Counted from the stretch's first letter, positions 1 to 9,642 are shown. The stretch is DNA of 49,978 nt from Candidatus Dadabacteria bacterium (GCA_009837205.1 VXTZ01000027.1:6301-56278), one strand, 5' to 3'. The notes: generated by a model not told the origin, from the letters alone. Translations and numbers: made by a program.

Positions 1-100
1 TCTTCTATCTAAAACACTCTAAAAAAGCTTTAGGAAAAAAGAATAAAAATGCTCAGAAAAGAAATTTGAGGCGTCGCCTAGTCACCCCCGGAGTATGCAA

Positions 101-116
101 GGAGATCTGCATCTCC
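101..116. repeat. Small perfect hairpin in leader region
   Basis: A 6-bp stem GGAGAT/ATCTCC encloses the loop CTGC. It lies in roughly 330 bases (1-326) where I see no convincing gene, tRNA or promoter. Whether it is transcribed is unknown. Confidence 0.35.
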
Positions 117-569
117 TCCTACGGAACTTTTGGGATCCAAGGTTTTCCTCGGCAGTCGCAAGCAGGTTTTGTCTGCGTCAAACTGAGCAACAATTTTGTA
201 CGTTCTTAGGGTTTTGGAGTTGTTAGAAGTGATTTGAAGGTCTTTAAAGGGTAGGAATTCGAGTTGGTTTATGCTACACTGTGTGCTTATAAGGCCGTTG
301 TTCTCCTGTGTTATAACGTATTGTGATCACTCATACTTATACCACAAGCAACGGCTTTTCTATTAGAAGAATATAGGCGAAGTGTAAAAGAGATAAGCAT
401 CGAGTTTGGGTCGACAGGATACCTTGTAAAGATCACGGCAATTAGTGAAGACGGTTCCCGTGTTTATTTTGACCTCCGCAATGGTAACACAGGCTCCTTT
501 CGCAATGCAGACCAAGAATATTCCATCGGTGAAGTTCTACTCATAGCTGATAATACGGATAACTCCGGC

Positions 570-1631
570 TTGAAAATTGAAAAAGCGCCTAATAGCGCTT
601 GGCCTGATGCACTGTGGGTCGGAATCGTGAAGATTAAGCTTTCAGACATCACGGTAATCGATTCAGGCGGAAGGTTTCGGGTGGTCCCGACAGTAACCAC
701 GCCTAGTTACGATATCGGAAACACAGTTCAGGCCGGGGATGTGCAGGGAGTCACTAGGGTACTTTCCGAGACACCGATCAAGTACATTGATTTGCCGGAG
801 GTGGATGATTCGGTTATTGATCAGTTCCGCTCAGAACATCCCAATGAGTCCGACCTCGGATTTGATGATTTCGGAGGTCTCCCAAGGGTTGTGGCTAGGG
901 CGCGGGAATTGATTGAGGTACCACTAGCGAACAGCAAATCTCTGTCGGCGATTGGAGCACGTCCGATTAAGGGTGTACTTTTCACCGGGGAGCCAGGCAC
1001 CGGGAAGACGATGTTGGCTCGTATAATTGCCTCGCAATCTGAGGCAACTTTCTACGAGATTTCTGGCCCAGTGATATTCAGCAAGTGGTATGGGCAGAGC
1101 GAGGAGTTGCTCAGGAAACTGTTTGAAAAGGCGGGGGAAGAGAAGAAAGCGATCATCTTCTTTGACGAGATCGATAGTATAGCCGCTCAGCGTGGAGACG
1201 AATCACATGAGGCATCAAAACGCGTTGTCGCTCAATTGCTTACGCTCATGGACGGGTTCGCTTCCGACACTAGCATTATTGTTATTGCTGCGACCAACCG
1301 ACCTCAGGACCTCGATGTCGCCCTTCGAAGGCCGGGTCGCTTTGACTGGGAAATCGAGTTTCCCTACCCGGACGAGCGTGACAGAAAAGATATCCTGATA
1401 AAGACAGCGCGCCGACTCTGCACTAGAGAGCCGCTTCCCCACGCTATGATCGCAGAGAGGTCTGCCGGGTGGTCGGCAGCAGAACTAGCACAGATTTGGA
1501 GTGAGGCTGCATTACTGGCCGTTCAAGACCAGCGAAAGCAAATTTATGAAGAGGACTATATTGGCGGGTTCGAGCGTGTCTCCCGCAACCGGAATCGGGC
1601 GGGAGGTGTCAGGCGGACTGGAGGCAATTGA
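570..1631 (+). CDS. Cdc48/VAT-like AAA ATPase, N-terminus probably incomplete as called
   Basis: This is a single AAA+ module of the Cdc48/VAT/FtsH-like classic AAA group, whose members use ATP to unfold or remodel proteins. Visible motifs are Walker A GEPGTGKT (about residue 140), Walker B IIFFDEID (about residue 200), sensor-1 AATNRPQ and the arginine-finger stretch RRPGRFD. The called start is a TTG at 570. The frame stays open back to 327 (after a TGA at 324-326) and encodes a beta-rich, protein-like stretch, but it contains no ATG, GTG or TTG. The true start is therefore either a rare codon or lost to a frameshift. The stop overlaps the next start (TGATG), so the two genes are almost certainly co-translated. 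The substrate is unknown. Confidence 0.8.
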   Translation: MKIEKAPNSAWPDALWVGIVKIKLSDITVIDSGGRFRVVPTVTTPSYDIGNTVQAGDVQGVTRVLSETPIKYIDLPEVDDSVIDQFRSEHPNESDLGFDDFGGLPRVVARARELIEVPLANSKSLSAIGARPIKGVLFTGEPGTGKTMLARIIASQSEATFYEISGPVIFSKWYGQSEELLRKLFEKAGEEKKAIIFFDEIDSIAAQRGDESHEASKRVVAQLLTLMDGFASDTSIIVIAATNRPQDLDVALRRPGRFDWEIEFPYPDERDRKDILIKTARRLCTREPLPHAMIAERSAGWSAAELAQIWSEAALLAVQDQRKQIYEEDYIGGFERVSRNRNRAGGVRRTGGN

Positions 1632-3022
1632 TGAGTGTCGCATCTCGCATACGAGATTGGCTGCGATGCGCAAAGCCCCGACGGATCACGCAGAACTCCA
1701 CCGGGCTGTTGCGGGAGTTCGTCTATTTGGACGAAGTGTCTGTCTATAGCATCCTAGCCTCACGAAAGGATGGAATCGCCGCCGAATTCACTGAGAGCCA
1801 GACGGCCTCTCTGAACACAGATGTCGAGGGTTCACTTAGCGTTGGGTTTAATGCGACGAAGGCAAAGCTGGGCTCTAAGCGGCAGAGTAGCCATGTTCAG
1901 AGTTCTCAGGTGCTGCGCAAGGCGATCATTCAGACGAGCTTCAAAGAACTGTACGATATTGAACAGTATTCGCTCGCGTTGAGTCCGCCTGACGCCGATT
2001 GTGTGCCCACAGTTCATACAGTCGACGATCTTGAGAAGAGACTCGATCTATCTGTCAAAGATGCTTGGCTTATCGATCCGAGCACCCTATGTCGAGGCGA
2101 ACTCTTAGAAGTGGAAGTAGATCTGGAAGCTGATCCGATTTTTCGCATGGCTTCAATCATTACAACTCTTCAAGAACTCATGGAGGACAACGAGCATCTG
2201 TTCGGGAATGAGATTTCCGCCCAACTGCCTCAGATGCGTTCGATGGCGCAGTTACTGGAGAGTTTGCTCGTTGGCCTCGTTCCTATCCGAGGACGCCTTG
2301 TAGATTACAAGTCAGCCAAAATTGGTGATCGTGATATCTTAGTGCACCGATTGCTTCTTGAACAGATACCACCCGCCACCCAGCCCAAAACCTACCCTGC
2401 GTTTGTGGTCGGTGTTGCTCAGCATGATTTGTTTTGGAAGGATATTAGACGCGTACTATTCTCTCAGGCTCAGTACACTGTTTTCTGTCGGCTCGCAATA
2501 AGCGGTTTGGTGGAGAAGTGGCATCCAGTCAAGGTAGCGGGTGTTCTTGCGGGGATTGTCCCACAATTTGATGAATTGATTAGAGAATTCAGCGAAATAG
2601 CAAGCCGAGCCATGACTGCTACAGCCGACGCTTCAACAACATCGATAGGCGAAGACGAGCATTCAGCTACGGACATGATCAAAGCGTACGCCGAATTACT
2701 CTTAACCCACCAAGGTAGCACCCTCAACCCTGACATGATTGACGACATGATTCAAGGGATCTCGCCCGAACGTGACTGGCTGAGCAGTGTAGATGGACGA
2801 CGAGACGTGTTTTACAAAGTGATGCAACGGGTCGAAAAGGCATTAGGAGTAAAGATATCGGGCGAAGTTGCTTACGAGATCAGGGATGCTGCCACGCGCA
2901 ATGTCGGCCTCGCGGGTGTGCGGGTTCCTCAGGCGTCGAGCGGCAGAGAATACGATGCTGCGCCGGTTCCTAGTGGCCATGAAAGGTTCCTAGACACCGA
3001 AATCATAGCGATCTATTGGTAA
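1631..3022 (+). CDS. DUF6414-like protein coupled to AAA ATPase
   Basis: A 463-residue soluble protein with no signal peptide or clear membrane segment. Near residue 28 it has the stretch LREFVYLDEVSVYSILASR, followed by a region rich in Ser/Thr/Gln. I recognise this start as typical of the DUF6414 family, whose function is not known to me. The likely start is the ATG at 1631; an in-frame TTG lies one codon upstream. It overlaps the stop of the AAA ATPase by one base, which points to a two-protein machine in which the ATPase acts on or with this protein. It sits at the edge of a defence-rich region, so a stress or anti-phage role is possible but is inference only. Confidence 0.6.
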   Translation: MSVASRIRDWLRCAKPRRITQNSTGLLREFVYLDEVSVYSILASRKDGIAAEFTESQTASLNTDVEGSLSVGFNATKAKLGSKRQSSHVQSSQVLRKAIIQTSFKELYDIEQYSLALSPPDADCVPTVHTVDDLEKRLDLSVKDAWLIDPSTLCRGELLEVEVDLEADPIFRMASIITTLQELMEDNEHLFGNEISAQLPQMRSMAQLLESLLVGLVPIRGRLVDYKSAKIGDRDILVHRLLLEQIPPATQPKTYPAFVVGVAQHDLFWKDIRRVLFSQAQYTVFCRLAISGLVEKWHPVKVAGVLAGIVPQFDELIREFSEIASRAMTATADASTTSIGEDEHSATDMIKAYAELLLTHQGSTLNPDMIDDMIQGISPERDWLSSVDGRRDVFYKVMQRVEKALGVKISGEVAYEIRDAATRNVGLAGVRVPQASSGREYDAAPVPSGHERFLDTEIIAIYW

Positions 3023-3321
3023 TCGTGCGGTGAGATATGAGTATCCAGTGTAGGCAGCGGTGCAAGAATGCTCCGTAGAAACAGCATAGAGGGGTGAAGA
3101 GGTTGCGGAGCGCTAAGTTAACGGGGGCGCACATAGCGCATACTGTGAATTACTCTCTTATAGGAGAGGGATATCGGGATTGGCCATGTTGGTGCTCAGG
3201 TTCAATCTTGATGCTGTAATCTATTATACAAAAAACACCAAGGAGAGTGTCGTTTAGCTAGTTATGCTATTTGTCTAGTTATGTATATAAGTTCCAATCT
3301 TTAGGCTATAGAGGGTATCGA
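3023..3321. other. Convergent intergenic region, no gene seen
   Basis: About 300 bases between two converging genes. It holds a weak hairpin at 3153-3168 (CTCTC/GAGAG) without a clear T-run, and a direct repeat CTAGTTATG at 3258-3266 and 3275-3283. No convincing coding frame is visible. Confidence 0.4.
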
Positions 3322-5109
3322 TTACCCGCTCTTTCGCAAAGAAGCAAACAAAACCAGTTCTTCTATGAGTTCTCGCATTTCCGAGGGAATCTCATCAACG
3401 TGCATGGCGTCAATAATTGCGGCCGGAGTGACGCTGACACCATAACTACCCTGCAAGTATTCATTAACGGTACTAATCGCCTCTTTGCCTGGGATAAGCT
3501 TGTAACGTTCGACCGGATCACTCCACAACCCCTCGAATTTTTCCAAACTTTCGACATCTATCCGTGCATCATCAACTTTAGTCCCTCGAGAGCGAGCAAA
3601 TCTTCTATGGTGAGACAGAAATTGAGCTTCCACTGAACTTTTTTTATCCGCCGCAAACTCGTCTAACATCACCGCCGCCTCGGACACATATTCAATCTCC
3701 TTTCTCGTTCGCCGCACCTGATCCGAGATCCTTCTTCTTGCCGCCCGGTCTATAGCGGATGGCACCAGCACAAAATTCTCGATTTCCTTACGGTCAAGAA
3801 TCTCCACATACTCACAAAAATCCCGGCACTTGTTTTCTATTTCCTCGCACTCCTCATCCGACCGGTAATCCCGATCAAGTATAGCGGCGGCAAGGATACC
3901 GCTTTCCAAGGTAGTTTCCATACCCTCCTTTAGAGACCTAATGCGGTCCGGATTAAAACCACCAACCGGAACTACTGCGAAGCCGTGTCGATTGCTTACA
4001 CTTTCTTTTTTTAATTTTCGCGCGAACGCACCGAGAATATGGAAGTCCTTGCCCTCCACGAAAACGGCTTTCCGCGTTTTCGCCAATTGCGTAAGGGTCG
4101 GGTTGGTAGTCGAGCCTAATGCCGCAAACACTTCAACCAGTTGAGACGGGTTTTTCAATCGACGAGCGGAACTTAAGCGTTTGTCGATAAAAACGATATC
4201 TGTGGTTTCGGCCTCGGCGATTATTTCCGTCGAGTGAGTCGCGATCAGAATATCTGGACCTAGGTCGCGCAGGAGTAAGAGCAACTGACGTTGCAACTCC
4301 GAGTGCAAATAAATGTCGGGTTCATCAATCAAGAACAGCGATGAATCAGCTGATTGTATCAAATGCGTTAACATCTGACACCAGACCTGAAACCCGAAGC
4401 CCGACCAAAACAACTCCCGCATAACCCGATCTTCAAGGCAGAACATGTGTAGTCGCGTCGGTTTATGTGTCATATCAACATCGGGTCTCTGAATATCCAT
4501 CCCAGGCCATGTCTCGGCCAAAACCTTGCGAAATTTTTCAAACTGTTCGGGGTAATAATGCCAGATATTGCGAAAATTCCGTGCGGCCCTGTAGTTAAAC
4601 AACGCCCGGCGCGCTGCCTCCATCTGATACAAAGGTTCATGGTGTTCCACCGGTCCGAGAATCGGCACGAAACCAATCCTGCATTTAAATTCCCTCTTTA
4701 CGCTTGACGGAGTCCTTGGAGAACCTCTTGGAGTGTCCAGTGTGAGTACGCAGGAACCCGGCGCCAGAAAATGAAGCGTCAAAGTATTTCCGTTTGACAG
4801 AGTGAATTTTATTTCGGCGCCCTGCTCGTCCTCATAATTGAAGAAGATGTTTTCTTCCGCTATGGAAATGTCTGACAAATCAACCGTATAACCGAAACCC
4901 AGTTCACCACTATGCATCGGCTTTCGCGCGTTAGCGATACGCATAGCGGAAGCCAGAATACGAAATGCCGTGAGCACGGTCGATTTGCCACAGTTATTCG
5001 GACCGACCAGTATGTTAAAATGCTTCAGGTCGATTCTGAAAGTCCTAAAGGCTTTAAATCGCTTGAATTCGATACGGGTGAATCTATCGAAGGTGTCTGT
5101 TTCAACCAT
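3322..5109 (-). CDS. OLD-family ATP-dependent endonuclease (ABC ATPase + TOPRIM)
   Basis: A 595-residue protein with an ABC-type ATPase followed by a TOPRIM nuclease domain, the arrangement of OLD (overcoming lysogenisation defect) nucleases. The Walker A GPNNCGKST lies near residue 36. Walker B FLIDEPDIYLH and the H-loop ATHSTE lie in the middle. The TOPRIM glutamate is in VFVEGKDFHIL (about residue 350) and the acidic pair in LDRDYRSDEE (about residue 412). Family members cut or nick DNA and defend against phage. No UvrD-type helicase is adjacent, so this is a solitary (class 1-like) OLD rather than a GajA/GajB (Gabija) pair. It is transcribed toward the AAA/DUF6414 operon. Confidence 0.85.
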   Translation of the reverse strand: MVETDTFDRFTRIEFKRFKAFRTFRIDLKHFNILVGPNNCGKSTVLTAFRILASAMRIANARKPMHSGELGFGYTVDLSDISIAEENIFFNYEDEQGAEIKFTLSNGNTLTLHFLAPGSCVLTLDTPRGSPRTPSSVKREFKCRIGFVPILGPVEHHEPLYQMEAARRALFNYRAARNFRNIWHYYPEQFEKFRKVLAETWPGMDIQRPDVDMTHKPTRLHMFCLEDRVMRELFWSGFGFQVWCQMLTHLIQSADSSLFLIDEPDIYLHSELQRQLLLLLRDLGPDILIATHSTEIIAEAETTDIVFIDKRLSSARRLKNPSQLVEVFAALGSTTNPTLTQLAKTRKAVFVEGKDFHILGAFARKLKKESVSNRHGFAVVPVGGFNPDRIRSLKEGMETTLESGILAAAILDRDYRSDEECEEIENKCRDFCEYVEILDRKEIENFVLVPSAIDRAARRRISDQVRRTRKEIEYVSEAAVMLDEFAADKKSSVEAQFLSHHRRFARSRGTKVDDARIDVESLEKFEGLWSDPVERYKLIPGKEAISTVNEYLQGSYGVSVTPAAIIDAMHVDEIPSEMRELIEELVLFASLRKSG

Positions 5110-5293
5110 GTAAAAACCCTTTTTTGCCGCGCTAAGATATAGGGAAAAACTAACTTATTCACATGGGCAAACAACTTTTTGAAGGAATCGGCGACTATCA
5201 CCTTTCACTGAAAACTGAAAACTCAGAGGAACTTATCTCAGCGTAATTACTAAGTACAGTTTCTGGGGTTCTCTTCCAAGCTCTTCCCAACGA

Positions 5294-7213
5294 CTACTTC
5301 TGCTCGGTAAATTCGGCGTCTATAACGTCGTCGCCCGAAGTGGAATTTCCCTGCTCGGGGGCTTGATCCTCAGTCCCACCCTCCCCGGCACCCGCAGAGG
5401 CTTCTTCCTGCTGCTTCTTGTACATCAGTTCCGCAAGCTTGTGAGAGACAGCGGTTATTTTTTCCGTAGCGAGATCAATTTTACCCAAGTCATCCGATTT
5501 AAGGGCTTCCCTTCCTTCCTCAAGTGCCTGCTCAAGCTCTTTTTTCTCATCCTCAGAGAGGCCATCGCCGAGTTCCTGGAAACTCTTGTCGGTCCTGTAG
5601 ACAAGCTCGTCAAGCTGGTTTCTCTTTTGAACCTGCTCGCTTTTTTCCTTGTCCTTCTCGGACATCTTCTCGGCTTCCTCTACCATGGAGTCGATCTCGT
5701 CGCTGCTGAGCCCGCTTGAAGCCTCAACTTTCACTTTCTGCTCCTTCTGGGTCGCATTGTCCTTCGCGGATACGTGGAGTATTCCGTCAGCGTCGGTGTC
5801 GAAAGTGACTTCTATCTGAGGAATGCCCCTAGCCGCAGCGGGAATGCCCGACAGAATGAACCTCGCAAGCGTCCTGTTATCGGCAGCCATCTGCCGCTCT
5901 CCCTGCAGCACATGGATCTCAACCGAGTTCTGGTTGTCCTCCGCCGTGGTGAAGATCTGGCTTTTCTTGGTGGGAATGGTCGTGTTTCTTTCGATAATGG
6001 TGGTCATGACCCCTCCGAGGGTTTCTATGCCCAGTGAGAGCGGTACCACGTCGAGAAGGAGCATATCTGTCACGTCCCCCCCCAGCACGCCCGCCTGTAT
6101 GGCAGCCCCCATGGCAACCACCTCGTCGGGGTTTATCCCCCTGCTAGGGTCCTTTCCGAAAAAGTCTGTAACGACCTTTTGTACAAGCGGGATCCTGGTC
6201 GATCCGCCGACCAGTATTACCTCTGCTATTTCGCCCGGGCGAAGCCCGGCGTCCTTAAGGGCCTGCTCGCAGGGCTTTAAGGTGCCTTTTATGAGATCCT
6301 CGATCAGCTGCTCGAACTTTGAGCGCGTTATCTTCAGCACAAGGTGCTTGGGACCGCTCGCGTCGGCCGTTATAAACGGCAGGTTTACTTCCGTCTCGAC
6401 GGTGTTTGAAAGCTCGATCTTGGCCTTCTCGGCGGCTTCTCTTAACCTCTGCACGGCCATCTTGTCCGCCCCGAGGTCTATACCGGAATCCTTTTTGAAC
6501 TCGGAGATAATGTAATCGATGACCCTCTTGTCAAAATCGTCTCCGCCGAGATGAGTGTCGCCGTTTGTAGACTTTACCTCTATGACGTTGTTTCCGACTT
6601 CAAGCACCGACACGTCGAAAGTTCCGCCCCCAAGGTCGTAAACAACAATCATACCCTCTTTTTTCTTGTCAAAACCGTAGGCCAAAGCTGCCGCGGTCGG
6701 CTCGTTTATTATGCGCTTTACGTCAAGACCGGCTATCTTTCCGGCGTCTTTCGTAGCCTGGCGCTGGCTGTCGTTAAAATAAGCTGGAACAGTGATAACG
6801 GCTTCAGTGACTTCGGAACCCAGGTAATCCTCTGCAGCCTTCTTAAGCTTCATGAGCACGTGCGCTGAGACCTGCGGGGGAGAGTACTCTTTTCCCTCTA
6901 CCTCGACCCAGGCGTCCGATTTGCCTGATTTTACTACCTTGTAGGCAAGGCTGTCAGCTTCGCTCGATATCTCCTCGAACCTTCTGCCCATAAGCCTTTT
7001 CGTGGAGTAGACGGTGTTCTCGGGATTGGCCACGGCCTGGCGCTTCGCCGGTCCGCCGACCAGAACCTCTTCTCCGTCCTTTAGAAACGCGACCACCGAA
7101 GGGGTCGTTCTCGTGCCTTCCTCGTTGATTATCACTTTCGGCTCGCCGCCCTCAACGATGGCTACGCATGAATTGGTTGTTCCAAGGTCTATTCCTATTA
7201 TCTTAGAAGCCAT
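5294..7213 (-). CDS. dnaK: Molecular chaperone DnaK (Hsp70)
   Basis: Full-length Hsp70 of 639 residues. The nucleotide-binding domain begins with [18 protein letters not shown] and contains the phosphate-2 motif [14 protein letters not shown] and the adenosine motif [11 protein letters not shown]. The substrate-binding domain follows, then a helical lid ending in the usual acidic tail ([12 protein letters not shown]). It binds exposed hydrophobic peptides and refolds proteins with DnaJ and GrpE, neither of which is in the window. The ATG is preceded by an AGGAGG ribosome site. It lies 26 bases downstream of rpoH on the same strand, so the heat-shock sigma factor and its classical target and regulator are probably co-transcribed. 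Confidence 0.99.
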   Translation of the reverse strand: MASKIIGIDLGTTNSCVAIVEGGEPKVIINEEGTRTTPSVVAFLKDGEEVLVGGPAKRQAVANPENTVYSTKRLMGRRFEEISSEADSLAYKVVKSGKSDAWVEVEGKEYSPPQVSAHVLMKLKKAAEDYLGSEVTEAVITVPAYFNDSQRQATKDAGKIAGLDVKRIINEPTAAALAYGFDKKKEGMIVVYDLGGGTFDVSVLEVGNNVIEVKSTNGDTHLGGDDFDKRVIDYIISEFKKDSGIDLGADKMAVQRLREAAEKAKIELSNTVETEVNLPFITADASGPKHLVLKITRSKFEQLIEDLIKGTLKPCEQALKDAGLRPGEIAEVILVGGSTRIPLVQKVVTDFFGKDPSRGINPDEVVAMGAAIQAGVLGGDVTDMLLLDVVPLSLGIETLGGVMTTIIERNTTIPTKKSQIFTTAEDNQNSVEIHVLQGERQMAADNRTLARFILSGIPAAARGIPQIEVTFDTDADGILHVSAKDNATQKEQKVKVEASSGLSSDEIDSMVEEAEKMSEKDKEKSEQVQKRNQLDELVYRTDKSFQELGDGLSEDEKKELEQALEEGREALKSDDLGKIDLATEKITAVSHKLAELMYKKQQEEASAGAGEGGTEDQAPEQGNSTSGDDVIDAEFTEQK

Positions 7214-7239
7214 TTAATTCCTCCTGGGTTTTCTTCTTA

Positions 7240-8100
7240 TTAGGGATGAATTTCAAGTTTCTCGGCCATGTATCCCCTGAGTTTCCCTATGGATTCGGCC
7301 TGTATCTGCCTTACCCTCTCCTGGGAAATCCCGAGGTCACGGGCTATTTCATGGAGTTTTCTTGGAGGTTCACTGAAATACCTCTCGTTTATCACCTTTT
7401 TCTGCCTCTCTGAGAGCATCTCGAGAGCTTCGCGCAGATTCTCCCTGGCAAGGCTGTCGAACCCGAGTTCGCCGAGCACCTGCTCTTGATTATCCGACGG
7501 ATCAGGGAGCAACTCACCGTAAGTGGCCGAGGAGTCATCTCCTGCGGGACGCTCCGAGAGGGAAAGATCTCTTTTGGAAGCACGGACCTGCATCTCGGAG
7601 ATTTCCTCTTCCTTGACGCCGAAATGGTCCGCCAGGCGGCTTATGTCGTCATCTTCCATGCTAACAGCGGTTATCCCGAGTTTGCGCTTCGCCCCTTCTA
7701 TTCTCTGGAAAAGCTTTCTCTGGGACTGCGTTGTTCCGATCTTCACGTTGCTCCAGAACTTCATTATATGGTTCTGGATCCTTACCCTGATCCACCACAC
7801 CGCGTAGGATATGAGCCTGTACCCCTTGTAGGGGTTGAATTTCTGAACGGCGCGCATCAGTCCTATTGAACCTTCCTGAACAAGGTCCATCATTGGAAAA
7901 CCGTAAGACTTGTATTCAGAAGCGATTCTCACCACAAACCTTAGGTTTGACACCACAAGCTTGTTGGCCGCTTCAAGATCTTCGTTTTCGTAATATCTGA
8001 CCGAAAGCGCGTACTCTTCCTCTTTTGAGAGAAGTGGATGTTTTTCCATCTCCCGCATGAAAACCGAAAGAGAATCGCACGTTGCAACTGCCGTTTGCAT
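7240..8100 (-). CDS. rpoH: RNA polymerase sigma-32 (heat-shock sigma factor)
   Basis: A 286-residue group 3 sigma-70 protein. Region 2 contains SNLRFVVRIASEY and a DLVQEGSIGLM core-binding motif. The QRKLFQRI stretch (about residue 130) corresponds to the RpoH box. Region 4 ends with an HTH of the form LHEIARDLGISQERVRQIQ. Length and motifs fit RpoH rather than RpoD, which would have a long region 1. It directs RNA polymerase to heat-shock promoters. The start is ATG at 8100, with TGGAGG ten bases upstream. It precedes dnaK in the same transcription unit, giving a likely autoregulatory circuit because DnaK normally restrains sigma-32. Confidence 0.96.
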   Translation of the reverse strand: MQTAVATCDSLSVFMREMEKHPLLSKEEEYALSVRYYENEDLEAANKLVVSNLRFVVRIASEYKSYGFPMMDLVQEGSIGLMRAVQKFNPYKGYRLISYAVWWIRVRIQNHIMKFWSNVKIGTTQSQRKLFQRIEGAKRKLGITAVSMEDDDISRLADHFGVKEEEISEMQVRASKRDLSLSERPAGDDSSATYGELLPDPSDNQEQVLGELGFDSLARENLREALEMLSERQKKVINERYFSEPPRKLHEIARDLGISQERVRQIQAESIGKLRGYMAEKLEIHP

Positions 8101-8122
8101 CTAGCATGTACCTCCACTTCTC

Positions 8123-8150
8123 AAACTAATCATCAAAAGGGGCATGTCAA
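8123..8150 (-). promoter_or_regulatory. Candidate sigma-70-like promoter of rpoH-dnaK
   Basis: On the minus strand a perfect -35 TTGACA (8145-8150) is followed after 16 bases by TAGTTT (8123-8128), a weak -10. The rpoH start codon is about 23 bases further downstream. The -35 is convincing and the -10 is not. Confidence 0.4.
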
Positions 8151-8280
8151 GGTTTCAGAGCAAAATAAAAGAGAAGGGAAAAAACAATAGAAAATAATTT
8201 AAGTATTGATTCTAACCTGTTCAGATAATTGCCTCTATTGTCCCAATGATTATTTTCAGATTAAAGCGAAAGGAGTTTTA

Positions 8281-9189
8281 TTATACAGAGGATGATCCAA
8301 GTGTGCGATACGCTATTTTATCGTAAGCGTCTGGTTCATTTTCTTTGTTTGACTCGAAACCCGAAGTCGCTTCGTCCAGATGCAGGAGTGAGATTGTGAA
8401 ATTATACCGATCCGCAAAGAGAACCATTTCTTCACAAGGCTCTTTAAGCCATACTCCAGCATCAATCTCAAGGACTCCATTGTTCTTTTCGGCAACTTTT
8501 CTCTGAGCGGCAAGTGATTTATCAGGGATTTGAATGGGCGGCATGTCTACTGTCTTGAAAAACGCACCGGTTTTAAACGCAGGTCCGCTCGACCTCGACC
8601 ACAGAATGAACTCATCTCTTGAGACGACAAGAATAGACCGCCGCTCAGTATAATGTAACCAGCGCAATATTGAAGCTGTCAGGGAAGTTTGATATCGATC
8701 GGAACATATTCCAATCATTCTCAGATCGGGTTTTATGCGCGGTCCAATTTGTTTTCTGAAGTCATCAAGGGGCATAAGCAAATTTGCCGCGAAACTGTTG
8801 GCTTGGCTTTCGATTTGGTTATAGTTGGAGTCCCATATCGCCATGTCTTCTTCCGTACACTGGATACCCCCCGGATACTTCAACCTGTGTAGAAGGTAAT
8901 GACCGAATTCATGCGCTATAGTAAAATTTATTCTGCCTGATGAACTTATGGCGTTGTTATAGATAATCCCCCAGCCCTTTTTACCATTCTGCGCGGGATG
9001 CAACGCACCTTCGAAGCCACGTAGGGAACCGTCTAGTACATCTGTGATTGGATCGCCGGGAAACTTATGCTGGGAAAAGTCAAGCGCAAGTTGTTTTACT
9101 TTCACCGGAAACCGGTCGGCTTTATAAGTAGCATTGAGTATTAGGGTAAGATCGGTAGCCCAGCGCTCAGGAGACAGTTCTTTGGTCAT
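8281..9189 (-). CDS. capP: ImmA/IrrE-type metallopeptidase, CapP-like
   Basis: A 302-residue protein with the zinc-protease motif AHEFGHYLLHR near residue 92 and the second-half acidic/Asn stretch expected of the ImmA/IrrE (DUF955) family. Family members cleave an XRE-type repressor when activated by DNA damage or ssDNA. The gene abuts the XRE gene with no intervening base (XRE stop 9190-9192, this ATG 9187-9189). The pair is divergent from the CBASS operon, the arrangement described for CapH-CapP control of CBASS. The C-terminal half could be the sensor domain, which is inference. The gene symbol is given by analogy; sequence identity to known CapP was not tested. Confidence 0.8.
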   Translation of the reverse strand: MTKELSPERWATDLTLILNATYKADRFPVKVKQLALDFSQHKFPGDPITDVLDGSLRGFEGALHPAQNGKKGWGIIYNNAISSSGRINFTIAHEFGHYLLHRLKYPGGIQCTEEDMAIWDSNYNQIESQANSFAANLLMPLDDFRKQIGPRIKPDLRMIGICSDRYQTSLTASILRWLHYTERRSILVVSRDEFILWSRSSGPAFKTGAFFKTVDMPPIQIPDKSLAAQRKVAEKNNGVLEIDAGVWLKEPCEEMVLFADRYNFTISLLHLDEATSGFESNKENEPDAYDKIAYRTLGSSSV

Positions 9190-9510
9190 TTATTTTTTCC
9201 CAATCAATTTTGCTATATCTCGAATTTTCTTACGGGTTTCAGGGGGCATTTTTTTATATTGTCGATAAAATTTGGCGTCAACCGCCTCCTCTTCGCTGAC
9301 GGCTGCCTCATTGTCCAGCAGATATTCTATTTCCACCTCAAGTTCCTTGGCGATCCTGGCTATTTTCGTAGCGGATGGTCGTGGAAGGTTTCTGTTCTCA
9401 AGCTCCCAGATATAGCTTTTGCTGGAATCTGTTCGTTTAGCAAGTTCCTCAAGGGTTAAGCCCTTCTGTTTTCTGATCTTTTGAATCTTAGCGCCTAGAG
9501 TACTTGACAT
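9190..9510 (-). CDS. capH: XRE-family repressor, CapH-like
   Basis: A 106-residue protein with a classic N-terminal helix-turn-helix (about residues 7-62) containing IRKQKGLTLEELAKRTDSS and SYIWELENRNLPRPS. A basic C-terminal tail may be the cleavage or dimerisation segment. It is the first gene of a two-gene unit with the ImmA-type protease and points away from the CBASS operon. It most likely represses its own promoter and that of CBASS until the protease cuts it. Operator-like palindromes lie in the shared intergenic region at 9590-9605 and 9635-9649. Confidence 0.85.
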   Translation of the reverse strand: MSSTLGAKIQKIRKQKGLTLEELAKRTDSSKSYIWELENRNLPRPSATKIARIAKELEVEIEYLLDNEAAVSEEEAVDAKFYRQYKKMPPETRKKIRDIAKLIGKK

Positions 9511-9589
9511 AGATTTTTCCAGTTTTTTGGCAGTTCACTATAGAAGTATTTTAATTACTTGACTTCAGAAATTCAATAGGGAATAATAA

Positions 9590-9605
9590 GTTCGGAGTAT
9601 CGAAC
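9590..9605. promoter_or_regulatory. Operator-like palindrome between XRE/ImmA and CBASS
   Basis: Perfect inverted repeat GTTCG-N6-CGAAC in the 140-base region between the divergent XRE gene and the patatin gene, just upstream of the CBASS -35. Its size and place suit an XRE dimer site. Confidence 0.5.
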
Positions 9606-9614
9606 ATTCATTGC

Positions 9615-9642
9615 TTGAAAAGAAATAGAAAATAGGTATAAT
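9615..9642 (+). promoter_or_regulatory. CBASS operon promoter
   Basis: The -35 is TTGAAA (9615-9620) and the -10 is a perfect TATAAT (9637-9642), with a 16-base spacer. Transcription would begin near 9649, only about two bases before the ATG at 9651, and no Shine-Dalgarno is seen there. The first gene would thus be read from a nearly leaderless mRNA. The -10 lies inside a second palindrome, GGTAT-N5-ATACC (9635-9649), a natural repressor site. Confidence 0.6.

Noticed and set aside
1-326. tRNA or other structured RNA at the window start
   Set aside because: Only a small 6-bp hairpin was found; no cloverleaf, CCA end or conserved loops.
3322-5109. OLD nuclease as GajA of a Gabija system
   Set aside because: Gabija needs an adjacent UvrD-like GajB. 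The only SF1 helicase (14153-15313) is 9 kb away and belongs to the DISARM-like operon.
5823-6515. Plus-strand frame of 230 codons opposite dnaK
   Set aside because: Low-complexity Ser/Pro-rich translation typical of the antisense of dnaK.
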